Shown one piece after another: positions 14,088 to 20,810 of a stretch of DNA of 64,000 nucleotides. The DNA lies in the IMG/VR virus record IMGVR_UViG_3300008267_000005, positions 1 to 64,000 of that record; one strand, written 5' to 3'. Within the stretch, counting starts at the first letter, position 1. The number at the start of each line of letters is the position of its first letter. The DNA comes from a virus. The notes under the pieces were generated by a model. The model had not been told where the DNA came from. It ran no database searches and was given only the letters and a program-made list of their open reading frames with translations. The position numbers and the translations under genes were made by a program.

Positions 14088-14549
14088 ATGTTAACAGATT
14101 CCACAAATTTACAAAAATCTTTATATGAATGGATTTTGAGGATATCATCATTAGATTCAGGACCTGCTTGTCCCTTTGCTATGAAAGCTTGGTTAAATGA
14201 TGAGGTTAAACTTGTAGAGAATAGGCCAACAATTTCTGAGTTAGTTCCATTCACTGAAGAAATTTCTATTTGTATTGTTCCTTATTTAGATATAAGTTAT
14301 GAAGATCTTGCTGATATTTGTGACTGTTACAATCTTGAATATCCCGAATATATTTTTTTGAATTCACATCCAGACGAAACACTAACTTTACTGGGAAAGA
14401 AAACGGTTTGGGAACATCCTGCTATGTTGATTCAAAAAAAATCCGAGCTAAATGTTGCAAGGTCATTACTTGTAAAAATTGGATTTTATAAAAATTGGGA
14501 TAAAGACATGTTAGAAAGCTTGGGTATAACACATTTAGTTTCCGAATGA
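14088..14549 (+). CDS. hypothetical protein, 153 aa
   Basis: I do not recognise this protein. It is acidic and soluble, with an N-terminal helix, a DSGPACPFAMKAW segment near 23-35, a repeated DIxYEDLxDICDCY helix near 77 and a Trp-Asp-Lys C-terminal helix. It overlaps the next gene by 4 nt (ATGA), so the pair is translationally coupled. A Cys-x-Phe motif near 30 and the Cys pair near 86 have no recognised metal-site pattern. Confidence 0.78.
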   Translation: MLTDSTNLQKSLYEWILRISSLDSGPACPFAMKAWLNDEVKLVENRPTISELVPFTEEISICIVPYLDISYEDLADICDCYNLEYPEYIFLNSHPDETLTLLGKKTVWEHPAMLIQKKSELNVARSLLVKIGFYKNWDKDMLESLGITHLVSE

Positions 14550-14908
14550 AATACAAATCACATAAGGTTGGGAATATTGAAATCATGGATAATGATTTGT
14601 CTTATTATGATCTTGAAATTAGATTCGATCATTATGGAAGAGGTCAGAGTATTTTTTCGTTTGATTCTGTTGTTCATCTCTGCCAGGAAATGGGAGATGG
14701 CTGGAAAATTCCAAACTTTGACCAATTCAGATTTTTCAAACAATTTTATGACCTTAGAATCCTAAATTTTGACAGAGGATCAGGATATTGGATTTCCGAT
14801 GTAAATTCAGGATTTCCCACCAAACAAGTAGCTTACCTTTGGGACATGAGTGTAGGTTCTGCTTACAAGGGGGACAAATTTAGTGTAAGATTAATCCGAG
14901 AAATTTAA
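14546..14908 (+). CDS. DUF1566/Lcl C-terminal-like domain protein
   Basis: The product is 120 aa. MGDGWKIPNFDQFRFFKQFY, then GSGYWISDVNSG and FSVRLIREI are the same three blocks as in the protein of 10942-11256, more diverged. It lacks a signal peptide. It is likely a small C-type-lectin-like binding module. Coupled to the unknown gene upstream. Confidence 0.75.
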   Translation: MKYKSHKVGNIEIMDNDLSYYDLEIRFDHYGRGQSIFSFDSVVHLCQEMGDGWKIPNFDQFRFFKQFYDLRILNFDRGSGYWISDVNSGFPTKQVAYLWDMSVGSAYKGDKFSVRLIREI

Positions 14909-14921
14909 ACTCATTACATTT

Positions 14922-15305
14922 CTAATCTACGTACAAGATTCCGTAGATAATACAAACGTCGTCGTACTCGATCATAATAATATCTGCTCCGTCGTTGTAC
15001 ATATAAAATTTGCATTTCTTCATTTCTGAATCAAATGCAAACCAATAAAAACCTTTTCCATCTTTCGTCTCATATTCAGGCATTAGTGTCTGATAATACT
15101 GAACTTTTTCTGTTAGGATAGTAATGTCTTTGTTGTCTATATAAATTGGAATAATTTCTTCTATTGCCTTAGTTTCACCCCAATAGAATTCATCATATTG
15201 GTTATTTCTTATTCCAACAGTGAGATTTACAGCATAAGCTTTCAGCTGACAAAACAGACTAAGATTAACAAAAAAGAAAAGTAGAGTTACAAATAGTTTT
15301 TTCAT
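14922..15305 (-). CDS. exported hypothetical protein, 127 aa
   Basis: A Sec signal peptide at 1-20 (ends LFCQ) is followed by an acidic beta-rich domain with FYWGETKAIEEIIPIYID and AFDSEMKKCKFYMYN. It is not recognised. It is the second leftward gene after a terminator and probably has its own promoter. Predicted periplasmic or outer-membrane located. Confidence 0.8.
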   Translation of the reverse strand: MKKLFVTLLFFFVNLSLFCQLKAYAVNLTVGIRNNQYDEFYWGETKAIEEIIPIYIDNKDITILTEKVQYYQTLMPEYETKDGKGFYWFAFDSEMKKCKFYMYNDGADIIMIEYDDVCIIYGILYVD

Positions 15306-15355
15306 ATCCTATGTATCTTTTTAAAATAATCCTTTACACCTCTAGCAATGCCCAC

Positions 15356-15387
15356 AAAAAAAGCAGAAATTTAAATTTCTGCTTTTT
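15356..15387. terminator. bidirectional intrinsic terminator
   Basis: A near-perfect palindrome, AAAAAGCAGAAATTT followed by AAATTTCTGCTTTTT, after the leftward gene 15393-15743. Confidence 0.85.
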
Positions 15388-15392
15388 CTAAT

Positions 15393-15743
15393 TTATTTGT
15401 TTTCTGTTGCGTTTGAGAGTGAAGTACCATCTTCCTCATCAACCTTTTGGATAAGCATTTTATCACGATCTTCAGAATTGAACCAGTAGTCAACAACTTT
15501 ATTCAAGTTACCTACAAATGCGCCAAAAAGGATAAGGAGCATTTCTTTCCAATCTTCTTCAATGTTTACGTTGCAGAAAACTGCGATGTTGATTCCAAAA
15601 ATGATAAAGAAGAAAAGGAAGAGCACAATGCCAGTGATTTTCCATCTGTTGCCCTGCATTTGTTGGAGCATGTAATAGAAACGGTTTTTGTCTTCAACTT
15701 TGACATAAGTCGTTTCTCCGATTAAGAGTTTTTTAAGAGACAT
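15393..15743 (-). CDS. holin-like two-span membrane protein
   Basis: The product is 116 aa. The N-terminal 35 residues are basic and cytoplasmic, followed by spans at about 36-56 and 68-83. The second span runs into GAFVGNLNKVVDYWFNSEDRD, a pattern (GAF-x-K-x-x-DYWFNSS) typical of small phage membrane proteins thought to act as holins. The C-terminal tail is acidic. A GATATATA motif is present 19 nt upstream. Holin function is an inference from motif and topology. Confidence 0.75.
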   Translation of the reverse strand: MSLKKLLIGETTYVKVEDKNRFYYMLQQMQGNRWKITGIVLFLFFFIIFGINIAVFCNVNIEEDWKEMLLILFGAFVGNLNKVVDYWFNSEDRDKMLIQKVDEEDGTSLSNATENK

Positions 15744-15762
15744 AAGTTTTTTCAGTTTCTGT

Positions 15763-15770
15763 TATATATC
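15763..15770 (-). promoter_or_regulatory. GATATATA late-type motif
   Basis: GATATATA on the minus strand, 19 nt before the start at 15743. Confidence 0.45.
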
Positions 15771-15828
15771 TGTTATTATCGGATTTGTAGTAGAAAATTT
15801 TATTAGATTTGAGATATATTATGTTAAC

Positions 15829-16320
15829 ATGAAGTTACTAAACCTGTTTTGTTTATGCCTGTTTGCCCCTACTTTTATTCTTTGCCAAAATTATAAGGAC
15901 AAGAACAACTTTGATGCGGATCTTTACAAGATCATTTATATCGAAGAGGCTGTTAGGCCACAAGAAAACCCAATTGATTTCACATGGGTTAAAAGGCAGG
16001 TCAAATCAAGCAAAAGCACTATTTACATCGAGTGCACAAAAAACAACACGCTTATTGGTTTGAAATTTCCTGAAAAGATGACCTTGAAATCCGAGGGTCT
16101 ACCAAACAATGGTTTCCTTGGTGAAAAGTTTTTTGATGAATACAAAATGTACAGGCAATCATATGCTAAAGATGAAAACGGAAACACGTGGATTGTTACA
16201 GTAGGAAAAGATAGTGCGTGGGAATTAGAGGCCAAGAGAGAAGATGGTAGAATTTTCATATCTATACAGGACAGCCTAAACATCCAATCAGGCTGGTACT
16301 TTCTCTTAAAACCGATGTAG
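15829..16320 (+). CDS. exported hypothetical protein, 163 aa
   Basis: A signal peptide at 1-19 (ends ILCQ) is followed by a soluble mixed domain with IDFTWVKRQVKSSKSTIYIE and NTWIVTVGKDSAWELEAKREDG. Not recognised. It is followed 9 bp later by a small membrane protein gene, likely the same unit. ATATATTATG lies just before the start. Confidence 0.8.
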   Translation: MKLLNLFCLCLFAPTFILCQNYKDKNNFDADLYKIIYIEEAVRPQENPIDFTWVKRQVKSSKSTIYIECTKNNTLIGLKFPEKMTLKSEGLPNNGFLGEKFFDEYKMYRQSYAKDENGNTWIVTVGKDSAWELEAKREDGRIFISIQDSLNIQSGWYFLLKPM

Positions 16321-16329
16321 ACTTAATAA

Positions 16330-16560
16330 ATGGAATTCAAAAAAATATTCAGGAAATATTACTATGAAATTTCGTCACTTGTTATTTCTTTTTTTCTGAT
16401 ACTGTTTAAAATCCTAGGATTGATAAATTGGAATTGGATTGCAGTTACAGTATTACTATGGTTTCCCTTAGTTTTTACATTAGGTCTTTGTGCTTTGCTT
16501 TTCGTCCCTGGACTTTTATTTCTCATATTCAGAGATGAAAAATGGAATAATAGAGAGTAA
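16330..16560 (+). CDS. small two-span membrane protein, 76 aa
   Basis: Basic N-terminus (KKIFRKYYY), then two long hydrophobic spans at about 14-33 and 38-68, and a charged tail RDEKWNNRE. Small two-span proteins of this kind are common in T4-like phages; the role is unknown. It follows the exported protein gene at 15829. Confidence 0.75.
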   Translation: MEFKKIFRKYYYEISSLVISFFLILFKILGLINWNWIAVTVLLWFPLVFTLGLCALLFVPGLLFLIFRDEKWNNRE

Positions 16561-16562
16561 GA

Positions 16563-16679
16563 CTATTTAGCTTCAGAAAGAGCTTTTAAGACCTTGTCGT
16601 TGTTTTGGATTCTCTTAATGTTCTTAAGCAGATTTTTTCTATTCTTTCTTTTCTTACCTTCTTTTTTAGCTCTGGCCAT
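16563..16679 (-). CDS. 38-aa very basic peptide
   Basis: The product begins MARAKKEGKKRKNRKNLLKN and continues as a helix (IKRIQNNDKVLKALSEAK). About a third of the residues are Lys or Arg. An ATATATA motif stands 14 nt upstream on the same strand, as at other late genes, which supports a real gene. It could bind nucleic acid or be an internal head peptide; inference. Confidence 0.6.
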   Translation of the reverse strand: MARAKKEGKKRKNRKNLLKNIKRIQNNDKVLKALSEAK

Positions 16680-16763
16680 TTTGGATATTTTCCATATATA
16701 TTTCTTGAAAAATTTTTTTTGCTTTTGCACTTGATTTAATTTAGCTACGTAAAAACAAAGAAA

Positions 16764-17084
16764 ATGTCTAAAGATTCAACTATCACCTCTGGGTTAGGCT
16801 TGGATGAGGAATATTTTGACTCACTACTAGAAACAGTCCACAAAAATTGGTCAAGTAGCGAGACTCTTTCTGATCTAATGATTGTTTCTGCTTCTGATAT
16901 AAAGTTTGAGGAGTTTGAGGTTAGAGACTCAAAATTGTCTGCCTATGAAAAGAAGCTTGTCCTTCTAGGGATGGTTATAGGATTAGAGAAAATCTCTAGA
17001 GAGGTTAGATCAAAGCAAATGGGAGCTTACAAAGCTCTATTTAATGATATTTTTAATTCTGATAATGATGAGGAGACTATTTGA
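16764..17084 (+). CDS. hypothetical protein, 106 aa
   Basis: Acidic, helical and soluble, with a Ser/Thr-rich start and the helix KKLVLLGMVIGLEKISREVRSKQMGAYKALF in the second half (longer than a motif, described by its position at about 67-97). Not recognised. It overlaps the convergent gene 17077-17346 by 8 bp. Confidence 0.75.
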   Translation: MSKDSTITSGLGLDEEYFDSLLETVHKNWSSSETLSDLMIVSASDIKFEEFEVRDSKLSAYEKKLVLLGMVIGLEKISREVRSKQMGAYKALFNDIFNSDNDEETI

Positions 17085-17346
17085 TCCATTCCAGTTTTTT
17101 CTTTATTATTTCTTCATCGTCTAAAATTAATTTAACTTCAGTGAGATCGAGTTCGTAGTATTCTTTGTGTGTTCTAGTGACATATGTCTGTAAGACAGAG
17201 TTTTTCTGATCTCCTAAAATTACGTCTAAATTGGAAAGAATTTTAGTAGGTATCGATGTTTGATATGCTTTCTTTTTGCTTCTGATCACATAGGTAATTT
17301 TAAAATTGTTACCTACCACTGATATGTTGATGATCTCCGTAATCAT
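17077..17346 (-). CDS. small hypothetical protein, 89 aa
   Basis: Beta-rich N-terminal half (ITEIINISVVGNNFKITYVI) and a Leu/Glu/Lys-rich C-terminal half. It has a good host-type promoter element at 17360-17367. No family or function is recognised. Confidence 0.72.
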   Translation of the reverse strand: MITEIINISVVGNNFKITYVIRSKKKAYQTSIPTKILSNLDVILGDQKNSVLQTYVTRTHKEYYELDLTEVKLILDDEEIIKKKLEWIK

Positions 17347-17359
17347 ATTTTCTTTTTTC

Positions 17360-17367
17360 CAAATGTA
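17360..17367 (-). promoter_or_regulatory. host-type promoter -7 element
   Basis: TACATTTG on the minus strand, 13 nt before the start at 17346. Confidence 0.5.
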
Positions 17368-17415
17368 TTTTTATTTATGAAAACAGATATGCCTTGTTAA
17401 TAAATCACACTTTCG

Positions 17416-17423
17416 GATATATA
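17416..17423 (+). promoter_or_regulatory. GATATATA late-type motif
   Basis: GATATATA, 15 nt before the ATG at 17439; it argues against the upstream in-frame start at 17394. Confidence 0.5.
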
Positions 17424-17438
17424 GAAGAAAACCAAAAC

Positions 17439-17603
17439 ATGCAAAAAGAACAAATTTTAGGATTCGTTAGACATGCCCTTACTTTCATGGGCGGTATTTT
17501 AGTTGCTAAAGGTTTGGCTTCAGATGGTCAAATTGCTGAAATGATAGGATCTGCTATGACATTAGTAGGTGTGGTATGGTCTGTTGTAGCTAAAAAGGCT
17601 TAA
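17439..17603 (+). CDS. Pam3-gp28-like putative holin, 54 aa
   Basis: The product begins MQKEQILGFVRHALTFMGGI. The FVRHxLTxxGGxLVAKG segment followed by a second small-residue-rich span (IGSAMTLVGVVWSVVAKK) matches the Pam3-gp28-type holin family. Spans are at about 9-25 and 34-50. I take ATG 17439, after the GATATATA motif, rather than the longer frame from 17394. It would form inner-membrane lesions that release the endolysin. Followed by a strong terminator. The protein of 15393-15743 is a second holin candidate. Confidence 0.82.
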   Translation: MQKEQILGFVRHALTFMGGILVAKGLASDGQIAEMIGSAMTLVGVVWSVVAKKA

Positions 17604-17620
17604 ACTGAAATGCTTTTATA

Positions 17621-17646
17621 AAAAGGGTCTTAGGACCCTTTTTTTG
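17621..17646 (+). terminator. intrinsic terminator
   Basis: AAAAGGGTC TTAG GACCC followed by seven or more T, after the holin-like gene. Confidence 0.85.
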
Positions 17647-17702
17647 TGGTTTTCAATTTTGAAACCATTTTTGATACATCGATAAAATCAGAAAAGCAAA
17701 AA

Positions 17703-18134
17703 ATGAAAGGAATAATTAAAACCTCAAAAGGTGATATGGTCGTAGAATTCTACGAGGCTGATGCACCTGGAACTGTTAAAAACTTTGTTGATCTTTCTAA
17801 AAAGGGATTTTACAATGGACTGAATTTTCATCGAGTGATCCCCAATTTCGTAATTCAAGGTGGGTGCCCACAAGGAACTGGAGCCGGTGGTCCTGGCTAC
17901 TCAATTCCTTGCGAACTTGATGGAGGAAATCAATATCATGATAAAGGCGTTTTGTCCATGGCACACGCAGGTAGAAATACCGGAGGGTCCCAATTTTTTA
18001 TTTGTCACAATAGACAAAACACTCAACACTTAGATAGAAACCACACATGTTTTGGTAAAGTGATTGAGGGATTGAATGTTATTGATCAAGTTCAGCAGGG
18101 AGACAAAATCGTTTCGATTGATATCCTTGATTAA
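17703..18134 (+). CDS. cyclophilin-type peptidyl-prolyl isomerase
   Basis: The product is 143 aa, start ATG 17703 (the frame extends to a GTG at 17646 inside the terminator T-run). Catalyses cis-trans isomerisation of X-Pro bonds. Hallmarks: FHRVIPNFVIQGG near 40-52 with the catalytic Arg, GPGYSIPCE near 60, MAHAGRNTGGSQFFI near 82, and HTCFGKVIEGLNVID near 112. It has the short form typical of bacterial cytoplasmic cyclophilins, without a signal peptide. It probably assists folding of a phage protein; uncommon in phages and likely of host origin. Confidence 0.93.
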   Translation: MKGIIKTSKGDMVVEFYEADAPGTVKNFVDLSKKGFYNGLNFHRVIPNFVIQGGCPQGTGAGGPGYSIPCELDGGNQYHDKGVLSMAHAGRNTGGSQFFICHNRQNTQHLDRNHTCFGKVIEGLNVIDQVQQGDKIVSIDILD

Positions 18135-18151
18135 TCTTAATTTATCATATG

Positions 18152-18174
18152 AAGCGGCTAAGGCCGCTTTTTTT
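18152..18174 (+). terminator. intrinsic terminator
   Basis: AAGCGGC TAAG GCCGCTT and a run of T, after the cyclophilin gene. Confidence 0.85.
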
Positions 18175-18176
18175 GT

Positions 18177-18184
18177 GATATATA
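18177..18184 (+). promoter_or_regulatory. GATATATA late-type motif
   Basis: GATATATA, 19 nt before the ATG at 18204 and directly after the terminator. Confidence 0.5.
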
Positions 18185-18203
18185 GAATATCAAATTTTCT
18201 TCC

Positions 18204-18515
18204 ATGAATATACTGAGAGCTAAATTGAAACCTGTTAAGGGTGGTTCAAGTGATTATGTTTCTATAAAGGGTAAAATCAAGTCATTGATCAAACAACACC
18301 AAGGAATTGAGCAACTACAATTTGTTGTAGATTTAGATGGAGTAAAAAGTGTAAAAGAGTTTGGTCCTGAATTTATGGACAGGGAGTTAATCGGACAAGA
18401 TGCAAAGATATTAGGGTCTGATGGGGTTAGATTCAATGAGGATGGGTCCATCAAAATATTAGGGGAAGATTTTAATGAAGGGTTAACTCATTTGAAAGGA
18501 TTTTCATCTTTCTAA
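18204..18515 (+). CDS. hypothetical protein, 103 aa
   Basis: Basic N-terminal third, then an acidic soluble part with VDLDGVKSVKEFGPEFMD and a repeated I-L-G pattern (AKILGSDG, IKILGEDF). Not recognised. It stands alone between a terminator and the next unit, with a clear late-type motif. Confidence 0.75.
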   Translation: MNILRAKLKPVKGGSSDYVSIKGKIKSLIKQHQGIEQLQFVVDLDGVKSVKEFGPEFMDRELIGQDAKILGSDGVRFNEDGSIKILGEDFNEGLTHLKGFSSF

Positions 18516-18582
18516 AAATAATAGATTTTTGCGAATCCTTTTTCTGACTACTTCTATAACTTAGGGTATAAAATTGAAAAAT

Positions 18583-18876
18583 ATGTCTAAAGTTTATGTT
18601 GCTATTCTACGAGCAAACAAAGGGAATAAGAGTAAGCCTCTTGCAGTTTCCCAATCTTTAGATCTGATCAAAAAAGAGGTTGATGAGTTTTATGATGTAA
18701 CAAGGGGTTATAAAATTCCTGACAATCCAATGGGCGAGAGAATAAGTTTTACTCCTGCTGATCCCAAGAAATCAACTGACTACGAAGGCTATTTGACATA
18801 CAATTGTCATTATTTGAATCTAAAAAAAGAAGGACTTGACTATGTTGATTTATATTGCGTTGAATTTACAAAGTAA
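18583..18876 (+). CDS. hypothetical protein, 97 aa
   Basis: Start ATG 18583 (MSKVYVAILRANKG); a TTG three codons upstream is less likely. The central part is soluble (DVTRGYKIPDNPMGERISF) and the end, LDYVDLYCVEFTK, looks like an edge beta strand. Not recognised. First of three small rightward genes 18583-19489 with 2-5 bp gaps, likely one operon. Confidence 0.72.
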   Translation: MSKVYVAILRANKGNKSKPLAVSQSLDLIKKEVDEFYDVTRGYKIPDNPMGERISFTPADPKKSTDYEGYLTYNCHYLNLKKEGLDYVDLYCVEFTK

Positions 18877-18881
18877 AAATT

Positions 18882-19154
18882 ATGACTGTAGATCCTAAAA
18901 TCAAGGCGGAAGAAATTATGTCTTCATTTAAGATCATCTTGATGAGCGAGGACACTGAATGTGGGAATGAAATACTTTGTACATCAATTGCCAAGGAATG
19001 CTCTATGCTTTTGATCAGCAAAATCAAAGAAAGTAGGGAGGACGACCCATCATTTAATGATTCTCCATTCCCAAATGGCACTGGATATACAAAATTACAT
19101 CCCATGTTCCTTTCGTATTGGAACAAAGTTGAAGAATACATTAAAATTGCATAA
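18882..19154 (+). CDS. small phage protein of the AKECxxLLIxxI type, 90 aa
   Basis: KAEEIMSSFKIIL, then SIAKECSMLLISKIKE and an ending YWNKVEEYIKIA. This order (K-A-x-E-x-x-x-x-F, A-x-x-x-C-x-L-x-x-x-x-I, Y-W-x-x-V) is that of a very widespread family of small phage proteins of unknown function. The match is by memory of the pattern. In the middle of a three-gene operon. Confidence 0.75.
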   Translation: MTVDPKIKAEEIMSSFKIILMSEDTECGNEILCTSIAKECSMLLISKIKESREDDPSFNDSPFPNGTGYTKLHPMFLSYWNKVEEYIKIA

Positions 19155-19156
19155 AT

Positions 19157-19489
19157 ATGAGTGGTGGTCATTTTAATTACGATCAATACAAAATAAGGGT
19201 TATTGCTGACAGTATCGATCAGATAATAAGAAAAAACAACGTCAAAAGGGAGAAGCAAAATTCCTGGGACCCCGATTATCATTATCAATATTCGGATGAA
19301 GTCATTGCTCATTTCAAGGAGGCCTGGTACCAAATTAGAAAAGCTGAAATTTTCGCACAAAGGGTAGATTGGTTAGTCTCAGGCGATGATGGAGAAAAAT
19401 CTTTCCTGAAAAGGTTGTATGAGGATATTGAAAGACTTGAAGAAGAAAAACTGAGCAATACTTTCGAATTCATACCTGATGAGGATTAA
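19157..19489 (+). CDS. MSGGHFNY-type phage protein, 110 aa
   Basis: Begins MSGGHFNYDQYKIRVIADSI and later has EKAWYQIRKAEIFAQRVDW-like text (positions 55-73) and LVSGDDGEKSFLKRL. This family, with the invariant SGGHFxY start and the DWLxSGDDGExSFxxRL motif, is widespread in phages and some bacteria; its function is unknown. Complete length. Last gene of the operon. Confidence 0.82.
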   Translation: MSGGHFNYDQYKIRVIADSIDQIIRKNNVKREKQNSWDPDYHYQYSDEVIAHFKEAWYQIRKAEIFAQRVDWLVSGDDGEKSFLKRLYEDIERLEEEKLSNTFEFIPDED

Positions 19490-19550
19490 TACTTTAGATT
19501 TTTCTGTTTTTTTTTTTTAGAAAACATTTTTTATTTACTAAACCTATGTA

Positions 19551-19558
19551 TAAGTTTG
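19551..19558 (+). promoter_or_regulatory. host-type promoter -7 element
   Basis: TAAGTTTG fits TAnnTTTG, 28 nt before the ATG at 19587. Confidence 0.4.
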
Positions 19559-19586
19559 GGTGTTTATAAATTTAAAATTTAAAAAA

Positions 19587-20048
19587 ATGAAAAATTTAGT
19601 TCTGGTTTTAATTGTTACTTGTTTCTCTAATCTTTCCTATTCGCAATGGGTTTTTAAAAAAGTTGACAACAAAATTGATCCTTCTTACAAAATTGCCTAT
19701 TGTTCCTCGAAAGATAAATCGGCATTTCTGAAAATGGAAAATGTAGAGGGAGAAATTGCTTTTTATGTTACTGGAAGTTACTTTTGTGACGATTATCCCA
19801 CTGTAGACATGGCTTTGAAGTGTGGGACCGAAAGTCTAAAATACACTTTCAATTGTGCAAAGTCAAGTGACTCATCAACTATTTTTATGCTGGATGATCT
19901 CAGTGCAGAAGAAAACCAAATATTCCTAGACCACTTTAAAAAATGCTCAACTTTGGTGCTTCGTGTAAATGAGTCTCACTGCCAAGATGAATATCATGAA
20001 TTTGTTATGACAAGCTCAACTGCAGCTTTTGACTTCATGAAAAAATAA
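19587..20048 (+). CDS. exported hypothetical protein, 153 aa
   Basis: I chose ATG 19587 because it places a clean signal peptide at the N-terminus (MKNLVLVLIVTCFSNLSYSQ). The mature part has six Cys (CSSKD, YFCDD, LKCGTE, FNCAKS, KKCST, HCQDE), which could form disulfides in the periplasm. Not recognised. It is followed by the unusual hairpin at 20061-20136. Confidence 0.8.
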   Translation: MKNLVLVLIVTCFSNLSYSQWVFKKVDNKIDPSYKIAYCSSKDKSAFLKMENVEGEIAFYVTGSYFCDDYPTVDMALKCGTESLKYTFNCAKSSDSSTIFMLDDLSAEENQIFLDHFKKCSTLVLRVNESHCQDEYHEFVMTSSTAAFDFMKK

Positions 20049-20060
20049 AATATTTTTTAA

Positions 20061-20136
20061 AAAAATCCCGAAGAAGCTTTTTGAATTTATGAAGATGGTA
20101 AATTACACTTTGAAAAAAGCTTCTTCGGGGATTTTT
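20061..20136 (+). promoter_or_regulatory. long hairpin enclosing a start codon
   Basis: AAAAATCCCGAAGAAGCTTT (from 20061) is complementary to the stretch 20114-20136 (AAAAAGCTTCTTCGGGG, then ATTTTT) over about 22 bp with one bulged base. The 31-nt loop contains the ATG of the gene at 20089. The stem followed by TTTTT looks like a terminator of the gene ending at 20048, yet its 3' arm is coding sequence. Confidence 0.7.
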
Positions 20137-20754
20137 GTTGTTGTCGTAGAAGATTCTTATGAAAGGGCAATGCTTTTTCTTAGGTGCCAGGAATTTTATG
20201 AATCACCCTTTCCAGATTTTAGAGGAAAGCATTTCGATATCTTTCAGTATATGAATCATTACAGAAAAGAAAATGATTCCAGCTTTTTTACCTACCCTGG
20301 TGATTGGGGGGGTTTCAATGTTCCTGGAGACATAGTTGAGCAATGTATAAATCATGTGTTAGATGACAATAGCGACACTTTAGCCACGCCTTACGACTAT
20401 GTTATGAAAGAGATAATTGACGCTGTTAAAGCACAGTTAGAACAAGAAACTAGATGGTATCTTATTGGTGTTAATAGTGAAGATGGTAGGATCATGGATC
20501 ATGAAATTTCTCATGGCCTTTTTTATGTGAATCCTGAATACAAAGAAAAAGCAACGGCTTTAGTGAATTCCCTACCACAGGAGGTTGTCAATAATATGTC
20601 CTATCTAATTACTTCAATGGGCTATTGTGAAGAAGTAGTAATGGATGAAATACAGGCTTACCTTTCTACCGGGCTTACTCCCACAATGTCTCAAATTCCC
20701 AAAATAGAGGAGTTTACCTCCGTATTTGAATCCAATCTAAAAGTTTTTTTGTAA
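20089..20754 (+). CDS. phage protein with HExxH motif
   Basis: The product is 221 aa. Pattern: MLFLRCQEFYESPFPDFRGK near 28-47, FTYPGDWGGFNVP near 71, WYLIGV near 123, and MDHEISHGLFYVNPEYKEKA near 136-155. This matches a family seen in viruses of bacteria and in some bacterial genomes that is annotated without known function. HEISH has the form of a zinc metallopeptidase site (HExxH), but a third ligand is not evident. The first codons form the 3' arm of the hairpin at 20061-20136, so expression may be controlled by RNA structure. Confidence 0.82.
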   Translation: MKMVNYTLKKASSGIFVVVVEDSYERAMLFLRCQEFYESPFPDFRGKHFDIFQYMNHYRKENDSSFFTYPGDWGGFNVPGDIVEQCINHVLDDNSDTLATPYDYVMKEIIDAVKAQLEQETRWYLIGVNSEDGRIMDHEISHGLFYVNPEYKEKATALVNSLPQEVVNNMSYLITSMGYCEEVVMDEIQAYLSTGLTPTMSQIPKIEEFTSVFESNLKVFL

Positions 20755-20810
20755 GTCTTCTGTAATCTTTTTTGGAAACGGTGTATAATTTTTCAAACCA
20801 TTTCCAAAAT

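Noticed and set aside
10942-14908. Diversity-generating retroelement acting on the DUF1566 genes
   Set aside because: No reverse transcriptase and no template repeat seen in the window.
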